Shown here: piece by piece, positions 1 to 5,541 of the stretch
How the letters are laid out: every line of letters begins with the position of its first letter
Position numbering within the stretch: the first letter of the stretch is position 1
Assembly (NCBI GenBank): GCA_016214245.1
Contig: JACROW010000045.1
Location: 1 to 5,541 of the forward strand
Source of the DNA: Candidatus Omnitrophota bacterium
GTDB taxonomy: Bacteria; Omnitrophota; Gorgyraeia; 2-01-FULL-45-10
Length of the DNA: 5,541 nt
Reading direction: 5' to 3'
The notes under the pieces: generated by a model
Seen by the model: the letters and a program-made list of their open reading frames with translations, nothing else
Databases searched by the model: none
Told to the model about the DNA's origin: nothing
Position numbers and translations under genes: made by a program

Positions 1-403
1 CGTTGTTGTAGCAGACGTATAATATATTGTGGCCGCGCTCGACGGCGCCTGAGAGGGCCTGTAAACCTATGTCGTATGTCCCGCCATCGCCCCCGATCGC
101 TACGAAGTTGACCTTTTTGGTGTATTTACCCTGCCTCACCCAAGATTTATACAGTGCCTCTATGCCGCTTATCGTTGCTGCCGCGTTCTCGAATGCGCTG
201 TGTATGAAGGGGACATTCCACGCGGTATATGGAAATATTGAGGATACCACCTCAAGGCAGCCGGTTGCATTAGTGACGATGGTATTTGGCCCCGCGGCCA
301 TAAGGACCTGCCTTGCTACGATGACAGCCCCGCATCCGACACATGCGCGGTGGCCTCCCGTGAACAATTCTTTTCCTTTTGATACGTCCTTTAAGTTGGC
401 CAT
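1..403 (-). CDS. porB: Pyruvate:ferredoxin oxidoreductase, beta subunit (3'-truncated by window edge)
   Basis: This is the thiamine pyrophosphate (TPP)-binding beta subunit of the four-subunit pyruvate:ferredoxin oxidoreductase (pyruvate synthase), a cytoplasmic enzyme. The first 134 residues are present and the frame runs off the left edge. A family member is usually about 290-330 residues, so roughly half is missing. Seen in the translation: [11 protein letters not shown] around residues 16-26, with Cys21 and Cys24 as the first ligands of the beta-subunit [4Fe-4S] cluster; NATGCLE around 45-51; and the TPP/Mg2+ motif [10 protein letters not shown] at 104-113, closed by CYNN at 131-134. The ATG start at 403-401 abuts the TAG stop of porA with no spacer, and a GAGGG Shine-Dalgarno lies 5 bases upstream at 409-413. 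The intact TPP motif argues for an active enzyme. The specificity (pyruvate rather than another 2-oxoacid) is inferred from the whole cluster. Confidence 0.95.
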   Translation of the reverse strand, partial: MANLKDVSKGKELFTGGHRACVGCGAVIVARQVLMAAGPNTIVTNATGCLEVVSSIFPYTAWNVPFIHSAFENAAATISGIEALYKSWVRQGKYTKKVNFVAIGGDGGTYDIGLQALSGAVERGHNILYVCYNN

Positions 404-1582
404 CTATTCCCTCACGCCCATATAGGTAACCCTGTCTTTAGGCTTTCCTTTCACCGCGTCAAAGAGATCGTTATATATGGACTCTATATCATCCAATTTT
501 ATCTCGCGGCCTCCGAGGCCATAGACATAATTTAAAACTATAGTCTTCGCGCCCTTATCAAAAATGGCTGACTTCACCTCCAGACAGAGCGGCCCCTCTT
601 CGCCGTTCATAGAATCCGATCTATCCAACACACCGACTGCCTTTAAATCTTTTAATGCATCAGCGATTTCGTCTTTCGGAAAAGGCCTGAATACCCTTAG
701 TTTCAAAAGGCCTGCCTTTAAACCCTTATCTCTTAAATTGCCGACCACAACCTTCGCTGTCCCGGCAGTAGAGCCCATTGCGATAATTGCCAGTTCGGCA
801 TCGTCCATCTTATATTCCTCAAAAAATCCATAGGTCCGGCCGGAGATTTTGCCGAATTTTTTACCCACATCTATGATTATAGGCTTGGATTCCTTCATCG
901 CCTCGATCTGCTGTCTTTTGTGCTCGAAATAATAATCGGGAAGGTCGAGCGCGCCAAGAGTTACAGGTTTATCAAAATTTAACAGGTAATGCTCCGGCTT
1001 ATATTCGCCGACGAATCCCTTCACTTCCGAGTCGTCTAAAATCTCAATCCTTTCCATCCCGTGGCTTATTATGAATCCATCCGTTGTGATGATGACCGGG
1101 ACGCGTGCGGTTTCGGCTATCCGAACGGCCTGGACCATATTGTCGTAGGCCTCCTGAGCGTTTTCCGAGAAAATCTGAATCCAGCCCGAATCCTTGACCA
1201 TCATCGTATCAGAGTGGTCGCAGTGGATGTTCAAGGGGCCTGAGAGGGTTCTATTCACATCCGCTAAGACTATCGGCAGCCTCAAGCCGCCTGCGATATA
1301 AAGCATCTCCGCCATGAGGGCGAGCCCCTGACTTGAGGTTGATGTTATCGTCCTTCCGCCGGCCGCGCTCGAACCGATGCAGGCTGACATCGCAGAGTGC
1401 TCGCTCTCGACAGGCACGAATTCGGTATCGACGAGCCCGTCCGCAACAAAACCGGCGAATATCTGGACTATCTCTGTGGCAGGTGTTATTGGGTAAGCCG
1501 CCACCACATCCGGATTTATCTGACGCATAGCCTCTGCCATCGCTTCATTACCGGTCATCGCAACTATATTTGATTTCGCCAT
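404..1582 (-). CDS. porA: Pyruvate:ferredoxin oxidoreductase, alpha subunit
   Basis: This is the alpha subunit (392 residues, normal length) of the heterotetrameric pyruvate:ferredoxin oxidoreductase. It supplies the pyrimidine-binding domain for TPP and pyruvate-contacting residues. Seen: AYPITPATE at residues 29-37, the family's substrate-loop motif with Thr33; PVESEHSA at 57-64, with Glu59 in the place of the catalytic TPP-activating glutamate; the DVNR block at 108-111, with Arg111 in the place of the substrate-binding arginine of known PFORs; and NIHCDHSD at 118-125 followed by DSGWIQIFSEN. The C-terminal half (from about 260) is the transketolase C-terminal-like domain, with GSTAGTA and YGLGGREI. 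The ATG at 1582 lies 4 bases after the porD stop. A GAGGG element sits 14 bases upstream, rather far, so translational coupling to porD is likely. Pyruvate is favoured over branched-chain or 2-oxoglutarate substrates because of the ITP and NR motifs together with the four-gene layout; this is inference. Confidence 0.96.
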   Translation of the reverse strand: MAKSNIVAMTGNEAMAEAMRQINPDVVAAYPITPATEIVQIFAGFVADGLVDTEFVPVESEHSAMSACIGSSAAGGRTITSTSSQGLALMAEMLYIAGGLRLPIVLADVNRTLSGPLNIHCDHSDTMMVKDSGWIQIFSENAQEAYDNMVQAVRIAETARVPVIITTDGFIISHGMERIEILDDSEVKGFVGEYKPEHYLLNFDKPVTLGALDLPDYYFEHKRQQIEAMKESKPIIIDVGKKFGKISGRTYGFFEEYKMDDAELAIIAMGSTAGTAKVVVGNLRDKGLKAGLLKLRVFRPFPKDEIADALKDLKAVGVLDRSDSMNGEEGPLCLEVKSAIFDKGAKTIVLNYVYGLGGREIKLDDIESIYNDLFDAVKGKPKDRVTYMGVRE

Positions 1583-1586
1583 AAAA

Positions 1587-1913
1587 TTAAATCTTACCCT
1601 CTTTTCCCTTCGCTTCCTTCTCCGGAATCATCTTTATCGCCTTACCCTTGACAGGGCATTCATGCGCACATATACCGCATCCCTTGCAATATGAATAGTC
1701 AAATCCGACCACTTTTCCGTCCTTCACTATCACAGCGGAATCAGGACAATATACCCAGCAGGCAAGACAGTGTATGCACTTCTCGGATAAAAGAAGAGGC
1801 CTCTTGGTCCTCCAGTCTCCTGTCTTAAACTCCTTCGCTGTACCCCCGCCTATTATAAGGTCGTACCCCTGAAGCGTCTTCCAGCCTGGTTTTTTCTTTT
1901 TATCTGTAGCCAT
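1587..1913 (-). CDS. porD: Pyruvate:ferredoxin oxidoreductase, delta subunit (2x[4Fe-4S] ferredoxin-like)
   Basis: This is the small electron-transfer subunit (108 residues, typical of the family) that passes electrons from the TPP site to external ferredoxin. Two classic C-x2-C-x2-C-x3-C-P sets are visible: Cys46, 49, 52 and 56 (CIHCLACWVYCP), and Cys76, 79, 82 and 86 (CKGCGICAHECP). Together they can ligate two [4Fe-4S] clusters. The N-terminal part, with GWKTLQ (10-15), GDWRTKRP (32-39) and the following basic stretch, is the usual PorD leader that packs on the other subunits. The C-terminus is Lys/Glu rich. The gene starts one base after the porG stop and has no clear Shine-Dalgarno of its own, so it probably depends on translational coupling. 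It ends 4 bases before porA. Confidence 0.96.
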   Translation of the reverse strand: MATDKKKKPGWKTLQGYDLIIGGGTAKEFKTGDWRTKRPLLLSEKCIHCLACWVYCPDSAVIVKDGKVVGFDYSYCKGCGICAHECPVKGKAIKMIPEKEAKGKEGKI

Positions 1914-1914
1914 C

Positions 1915-2493
1915 TTAAGATTTCACTTCGTTATAAGCGCGCTCTATAGCCTTTATATTGCCTTCTACAATCTCGGGCCTTGATTTGAATTTGCTCTCCA
2001 ACTTTATCCTCGTCTCTTCAAGCATCGCCTTAAAATCCAATATTCCTGTTGCCTTTATGAGAGCTCCGAGCATCGGCGTATTGGGGATATCCTTATTGAT
2101 CGCTTCTTTAGATATGGTCGAGGCATCGACTGTGAAGATCTTTATCCCAGCCATAATCGAAAATTCTTTTCTAATCTCATTTGGGGTTTTAGTGGTATTT
2201 ATTACCACTATGCCGTCATCATTCATACCTTCCATAACATCAACTGTTTCCATCAATGTGGGATCCAATACTATGACCACATCCGGGTTCGCCACGCCTG
2301 AATGGCGCAGGATCGGTTTTGAGGAGAGGCGGTTGAACGAGGTTACCGGGGCGCCCATCCTTTCGGGGCCGTATTCGGGGAATGCCTGCACGTACTTTCC
2401 CGAGCTCAAAGCCGCGTCAGCAAATAAAAGGGCGGCCGTCTTTGCTCCCTGGCCGCCTCTGCCATGCCAGCGAATCTCAATCAAATCTTTCAT
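1915..2493 (-). CDS. porG: Pyruvate:ferredoxin oxidoreductase, gamma subunit
   Basis: This is the gamma subunit (192 residues from the ATG at 2493), corresponding to domain III of single-chain PFOR. It contributes to CoA binding and to assembly of the tetramer. Seen: EIRWHGRGGQGA at residues 6-17, the hallmark of the POR gamma family, and FPEYGPERMGAPV at 38-50, a second strongly conserved block. A Rossmann-like VIVLDPTL strand follows. The start is uncertain. An in-frame TTG two codons upstream (2499) would give 194 residues, and neither site has a well-spaced Shine-Dalgarno (an AGAGG lies 16 bases before the TTG and 22 before the ATG). I chose ATG as the commoner codon. It is the first gene of the por set, 22-28 bases after the membrane protein gene and 1 base before porD. 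Confidence 0.94.
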   Translation of the reverse strand: MKDLIEIRWHGRGGQGAKTAALLFADAALSSGKYVQAFPEYGPERMGAPVTSFNRLSSKPILRHSGVANPDVVIVLDPTLMETVDVMEGMNDDGIVVINTTKTPNEIRKEFSIMAGIKIFTVDASTISKEAINKDIPNTPMLGALIKATGILDFKAMLEETRIKLESKFKSRPEIVEGNIKAIERAYNEVKS

Positions 2494-2507
2494 TTCCAAT
2501 CTATCTT

Positions 2508-2538
2508 AAAAAAGGCCTCTATTACGCTGCTGCCTTTT
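2508..2538 (-). terminator. Possible weak hairpin with U-tract between the membrane gene and porG
   Basis: On the minus strand AAAAGGC (2538-2532) can pair with GCCTTTT (2516-2510) across a 15-base loop. The 3' arm merges into a run of six T (2513-2508). The stem has only three G-C pairs and overlaps the last codons of the membrane protein gene, so if it acts at all it is more likely a partial terminator or attenuator, or a processing site, than a full stop. No convincing separate promoter for porG was seen downstream of it. Confidence 0.25.
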
Positions 2539-3319
2539 CTTTTCCTGTAAGAGCGAGGTAAAATACCATGAAGGCCGCCATCATGACGATGCCGAGATAG
2601 CCGTTGAAGATGCTGTTCACAATCCCTATCACGACCTGTCCTGCTCCGGCAGGCATCGCCACGGTAACCAGCCCCGTCAAAAATCCAATTACGAAGCCTA
2701 TGCCGAGCGAGATCAGGATAAGCAGGACCAAAAGTAGAAGCACCCTTCCGACTGCCTTTCTGACTATCCCGATGCTTTTCTTCATCGATCCTATGACACC
2801 GGTTTCATCGCACACAAGTGAATAGGGGGACATTATCAAAAGAAGTACATAATATAGGCCGGCCGCACCTATTATTATAGCTATTATGGAAGCTATTACA
2901 GTCACGACGGTGTTGTTTAGCGGGGCTGTGGCGGCGATTATCAAGGCCGCTATCAAAGCGATTATACCTATAATCAATATTATGATGAGCCCAAGCCCTA
3001 GTAGACGCAGGTAATATTTAAAACCGTAGGATGGAAAGTTAGCCAGTTTCATCTTCCCTTCCTTTATATAATCCTTGACCAGGCCCAATGCGCCGCCCTG
3101 CACAAATATGCTGACGACTATAAATACTATACTGAATAGTAGAGCGGCTGCAGTAATCTGGGGTATAGGCGCCGCCCCTGGAGCTTGAATACCACCCTGT
3201 CTTGCAAGAGGTATGCTTGCCAGATTCCAGATCAGATTGAAGATAATCAGAACCGCCACCAGACTCAGGCTTTTCGTTGCGATGCCGAAACCCTTCTTAA
3301 CCGCCTCAATTACCCCCAT
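2522..3319 (-). CDS. Polytopic inner-membrane protein of unknown function, at the head of the por cluster
   Basis: This is a 265-residue, very hydrophobic protein that I do not recognise as a named gene. About six membrane segments can be seen, near residues 18-38, 56-79, 104-131, 138-163, 193-217 and 229-257. They are joined by short basic loops: VKDYIKEGKMK around 81-91 and SMKKSIGIVRKAVGR around 178-192. The pattern SPYSLVCDETGVIGSMKKS (164-182), a polar VxDxxGVxxSxKxS stretch after a hydrophobic helix, resembles the broad group of uncharacterised proteins related to the membrane domain of glycerophosphodiester phosphodiesterases and the DUF4013/DUF975-type families. No catalytic motif is visible. 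There is no cleavable signal peptide; the first helix should act as an anchor. The ATG at 3319 is well supported by AAGGAGG six bases upstream. A strong promoter precedes it, and porG follows within 22-28 bases, so it may be co-transcribed with the oxidoreductase. Any functional link is inference. Confidence 0.88.
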   Translation of the reverse strand: MGVIEAVKKGFGIATKSLSLVAVLIIFNLIWNLASIPLARQGGIQAPGAAPIPQITAAALLFSIVFIVVSIFVQGGALGLVKDYIKEGKMKLANFPSYGFKYYLRLLGLGLIIILIIGIIALIAALIIAATAPLNNTVVTVIASIIAIIIGAAGLYYVLLLIMSPYSLVCDETGVIGSMKKSIGIVRKAVGRVLLLLVLLILISLGIGFVIGFLTGLVTVAMPAGAGQVVIGIVNSIFNGYLGIVMMAAFMVFYLALTGKEKAAA

Positions 3320-3325
3320 ATAATT

Positions 3326-3332
3326 CCTCCTT
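3326..3332 (-). promoter_or_regulatory. Strong Shine-Dalgarno of the membrane protein gene
   Basis: AAGGAGG on the minus strand lies six bases before the ATG at 3319. It is the best ribosome binding site in the window and fixes the start of the membrane protein. The other genes rely on short GAGG-type sites or on coupling to the preceding stop. Confidence 0.85.
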
Positions 3333-3345
3333 GTTATATTTTTAA

Positions 3346-3374
3346 ATTATACCACGTAAAACGCACATGGTCAA
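3346..3374 (-). promoter_or_regulatory. Sigma70-type promoter (extended -10) for the membrane protein-por cluster
   Basis: On the minus strand the -35 box TTGACC (3374-3369; five of six consensus bases) is followed by exactly 17 bases and a perfect -10 box TATAAT (3351-3346). TG sits one base before the -10, which makes an extended -10. A start at about A3339 is predicted, giving a leader of about 20 bases with no room for a riboswitch. The -35 box begins eight bases after the recR stop. The promoter points at the membrane protein gene and, unless transcription stops at the weak hairpin near 2508-2538, at porGDAB. It is a prediction from sequence, but the match is close to ideal. Confidence 0.82.
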
Positions 3375-3381
3375 GCCCGGT

Positions 3382-3987
3382 TTATGCTTTTTGCTCGCGT
3401 CTGCCTTCGAAGGCCTTTATTATTGTAGCCTGGTCCGCATATTCAAGGTCGCTTCCGACAGGTATGCCGTAAGCGACCCTAGTCAACCGTGCGCCGGAAT
3501 TCTTCAAAATCTTCGATAGATATAGGGCTGTTGCCTCTCCTTCCGTATTGAAATCTGTCGCGATTATGATCTCTTTAAATCTCTCCTTCTTTACCCTTTC
3601 CAGAAGCTCCTTTATCTTTAGATCCGAAGGTCCTATGCCGTCCAGCGGCGAGAGCGAGCCCAACAGCACATGATAGATGCCGTTGAAATTACCTGCTTTT
3701 TCTATCGTTACTATATCATTCGGCTCCTCGACGACACAGAGTATCGATTTATCCCTTGAGGCGCTTTTACATATGTCGCATATCTCTTCGTCGCTTAAGT
3801 TATTGCAGACCTTGCAGAATCTGACCGACGCTTTCACTTTAAGTACAGCCTTAGACAACGCTTCAGCGTCAGCCTTCGAAGCCCTCAAGATATAGAATGC
3901 CAGCCTCTGGGCGGTCTTGGGGCCTATGCCCGGCATCTTGGCGAATTCGAGAATCAATTCCTTCATCGAGATCGGAAATCCGCTCAT
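3382..3987 (-). CDS. recR: Recombination mediator protein RecR
   Basis: RecR works with RecO (and RecF) to load RecA on single-stranded DNA at gaps during recombinational repair in the cytoplasm. The protein is 201 residues, the normal length. Domains in order: helix-hairpin-helix, with KMPGIGPKTAQRLAF at residues 17-31; C4 zinc finger with Cys58, Cys61, Cys70 and Cys73; Toprim domain about 80-176, with VVEEPND (85-91) and ATDFNTEGEATALYL (143-157); and the C-terminal block YGIPVGSDLEYAD (173-185). Small departures from the most familiar sequences are Ser179, where GGDLEY usually has a second Gly, and DFNTEGE, where NPTVEGE-like text is common. Neither suggests loss of function. The ATG at 3987 directly follows the dnaX stop, so the two are likely co-transcribed and translationally coupled. 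No terminator is visible in the 62 bases after its stop. Confidence 0.97.
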   Translation of the reverse strand: MSGFPISMKELILEFAKMPGIGPKTAQRLAFYILRASKADAEALSKAVLKVKASVRFCKVCNNLSDEEICDICKSASRDKSILCVVEEPNDIVTIEKAGNFNGIYHVLLGSLSPLDGIGPSDLKIKELLERVKKERFKEIIIATDFNTEGEATALYLSKILKNSGARLTRVAYGIPVGSDLEYADQATIIKAFEGRREQKA

Positions 3988-5541
3988 CTATCGCTTCTCG
4001 TTTCTATTTTTAAGGATCTGGCCGTCGAAGACCTCCAGGGCCAATTTGATTATCGGGTCATCGTCTGGTTTCTTCGCTTCCTCCTGATGGCTCGCGTCTT
4101 CGGCCTCTTCGTTGGCCTTCCCTGAATTCGCGTTCAAGGCGCGGCCCTGCATATTAACAGGCTCGACCAATGTGTACACAACCTTTAAATCGAGCTTCAT
4201 CACCTCGCGTATCGCCTCATCTATCAGGCGCCCGTTCTCGGCCAGTTCCAGCATCTCTTTATGAAACCCGAGCTCTTTCGGAAAGCCTATCGACAGCGTA
4301 TTAGCCTCCAGTTTCAGGGGGCTCGCTTCTTCGAGATAAGACCCGATCGATATCTTCTTTGCCTTTACATAATTTATCACGCCGGTCCAGGAACTTAGTA
4401 TGCCGTTCATATTTGAATCTTCCGGCTTTGCCTGGAGTCGGTCCTGCTCTACTGTTAACTCCGGTTCTTGCTGCGCCCTTCCGCCCTGGAGCCGCGCTTC
4501 AAGATTATTTATCCTTTCAATAATTTCAGCCAGCGATGTTATCGATCCAGACCTCGTGAGCTTTACCATCGCAGCCTCTAACGGGACTCGCGCTAGACTT
4601 ACTCTTTTTATGAAATCAATAGTATTTGCGAACGTATAGATGATGTATAATATCTCCTCTACAGTGTATTTTTGAGCCTCTTCGGCATAGCGTTTTATCC
4701 TGTCCGGCCCGGCATTTATCAGCGAATCCAACTCCTTACTTATCTTAATTACACAGATATTCCTGAAATGCTCTATGAGGCCCGAAACCACCTGAACGGC
4801 GTCCTTCCCTTCATTTATCAGGATATCAATAATCTTTAGGGCGCTTACGGCATCCTTCGCCTTAATCGAAGCGGATAGGCCGAAGAGCATCTCCTCGTCG
4901 ACTATGCCAAGGACCTTCACTATGTCTTTGACATCGACGCGGCCTTCGGTAAACGACATTATCTGGTCCAGCATCACCTGGCCGTCCCTCATGCTGCCAT
5001 CCGAATATTTCGCGATCAGGATGAGGGCATCGTCGTTCACGTCCAGATTCTCTTTTTCGGCGATCCTTTTCAGGTTGGCAAGGATATCTTTTGCTGAAAG
5101 TCTCCTGAAGTCGAATCTCTGGCACCTTGAAATAATGGTCGGCGGGACCTTATGGGCCTGGGTCGTAGCGAAGATGAATTTAACGTGCGGCGGCGGTTCC
5201 TCCAGTATCTTCAGAAGCGCATTGAACGCCTCCGGCGTGAGCATGTGCACTTCATCTATTATGTAGACCTTGAAGGCACCCTTGGAGGGGGCGAATTTTA
5301 CATTATCCCTTAAGTTCCTTATCTCATCTATGCCCCTGTTCGAAGCGCCGTCTAGCTCCAATATATCGAGGCTCGAGCCTTTGGTTATCTCAATACAGGA
5401 TGCGCATGAATTGCACGGCTCCGGAGACGGACCCTTTTGGCAGTTCAGCGCCTTTGCCAATATCCTTGCCGTGGTCGTCTTCCCTACGCCGCGGGGGCCC
5501 GCAAATATATAAGCGTGGGCGACGCGATCCTGTGAAATGGC
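3988..5541 (-). CDS. dnaX: DNA polymerase III subunit gamma/tau (5'-truncated by window edge)
   Basis: This is the clamp-loader ATPase that loads the sliding clamp and organises the replisome. The frame is open to the right edge with 517 residues visible; about 35-45 N-terminal residues should lie outside. Seen (window numbering from the edge): Walker [10 protein letters not shown] at 15-23; zinc site Cys34, 43, 46 and 49 with the canonical C-x8-C-x2-C-x2-C spacing; Walker [10 protein letters not shown] at 93-101; sensor 1/SRC motif [11 protein letters not shown] at 135-145; sensor 2 DGSMRD at 181-186; and the oligomerisation domain III at about 200-330. A Gln/Glu-rich linker (about 347-380) leads to a tau C-terminal domain (about 381-465), an acidic linker (466-494) and a final [16 protein letters not shown]. 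The TTG at 5460 is an internal Leu codon, not the start, because it falls after Walker A. No A-rich slippery heptamer for programmed frameshifting was seen, so a single full-length product is expected. The stop abuts recR. Confidence 0.97.
   Translation of the reverse strand, partial: AISQDRVAHAYIFAGPRGVGKTTTARILAKALNCQKGPSPEPCNSCASCIEITKGSSLDILELDGASNRGIDEIRNLRDNVKFAPSKGAFKVYIIDEVHMLTPEAFNALLKILEEPPPHVKFIFATTQAHKVPPTIISRCQRFDFRRLSAKDILANLKRIAEKENLDVNDDALILIAKYSDGSMRDGQVMLDQIMSFTEGRVDVKDIVKVLGIVDEEMLFGLSASIKAKDAVSALKIIDILINEGKDAVQVVSGLIEHFRNICVIKISKELDSLINAGPDRIKRYAEEAQKYTVEEILYIIYTFANTIDFIKRVSLARVPLEAAMVKLTRSGSITSLAEIIERINNLEARLQGGRAQQEPELTVEQDRLQAKPEDSNMNGILSSWTGVINYVKAKKISIGSYLEEASPLKLEANTLSIGFPKELGFHKEMLELAENGRLIDEAIREVMKLDLKVVYTLVEPVNMQGRALNANSGKANEEAEDASHQEEAKKPDDDPIIKLALEVFDGQILKNRNEKR

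Noticed and set aside
27..425. Plus-strand open frame of 132 codons across the porB/porA junction
   Set aside because: It lies antisense to the well-conserved porB, has no ribosome binding site or recognisable domain, and is explained as a shadow of the real frame.
1958..2509. Plus-strand open frame of 183 codons opposite porG
   Set aside because: It is antisense to porG with its GRGGQG and PEYGPERMG motifs. Its translation has no family features and mirrors the codon pattern of the opposite strand.
3320..3345. Possible riboswitch or leader element before the membrane gene
   Set aside because: The predicted leader is only about 20 bases, which is too short for any known riboswitch aptamer.
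3403..3414. 12-base perfect palindrome GCCTTCGAAGGC near the end of recR, considered as a terminator or binding site
   Set aside because: It is inside the coding sequence for the conserved AFEGRR end of RecR, has no T-run after it on the minus strand, and a near copy at about 3873 also simply encodes Ala-Phe/Ser-Lys-type codons in recR.
3185..3472. Plus-strand open frame spanning the recR-membrane gene gap
   Set aside because: It crosses the strong minus-strand promoter and two real genes, and shows low-complexity, domain-free translation.
4862..5266. Other frames inside dnaX on both strands
   Set aside because: They overlap the AAA+ core of DnaX, where every canonical motif is in one frame, so they are shadows.
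5458..5460. TTG at 5460 as the start of dnaX
   Set aside because: The frame continues upstream to the window edge and encodes the essential Walker A motif, so the true start lies outside the window.

Overview
This window is bacterial chromosomal DNA with all genes on the minus strand. It reads, in the direction of transcription (high to low coordinate), as dnaX (5' end outside the window) - recR - a polytopic membrane protein gene - porG - porD - porA - porB (3' end outside the window). Coding density is very high. The only intergenic gap longer than about 25 bases is the 62 bases between recR and the membrane protein gene. No RNA gene, mobile element, CRISPR array or long repeat was found.

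The upstream block (3988-5541 and 3382-3987) is a DNA replication and repair pair. DnaX is the clamp-loader tau subunit, with Walker A, four zinc-binding cysteines, Walker B, sensor 1 and sensor 2 all visible. RecR is the recombination mediator, with helix-hairpin-helix, C4 zinc finger and Toprim domains. The dnaX stop and recR start are directly abutted (TAGATG). The small ybaB/ebfC gene that often sits between them in other bacteria is absent here.

The gap after recR holds a near-consensus sigma70-type promoter (TTGACC, 17-base spacer, TATAAT, with a TG extended -10) and a strong Shine-Dalgarno (AAGGAGG). Both drive a 265-residue membrane protein of unknown function. Close behind it come the four genes of a heterotetrameric pyruvate:ferredoxin oxidoreductase, in the order gamma-delta-alpha-beta with spacings of 1, 4 and 0 bases. 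Together these subunits would interconvert pyruvate + CoA + oxidised ferredoxin with acetyl-CoA + CO2 + reduced ferredoxin. The gamma and alpha subunits supply the CoA and pyruvate/TPP-domain pieces, beta binds TPP and one [4Fe-4S] cluster, and delta carries two [4Fe-4S] clusters.

The four-subunit enzyme points to an anaerobe. The Gram-negative-like or deep-branching feel, the frequent ATA (Ile) and AGG (Arg) codons and the gene content would suit an uncultivated anaerobic lineage such as Omnitrophota. That assignment is impressionistic and of low confidence. The region looks like ordinary core metabolism and information processing. I do not see a clearly new system. The items most worth a second look are the membrane protein placed at the head of the por cluster and the unusually consensus-like promoter in front of it.
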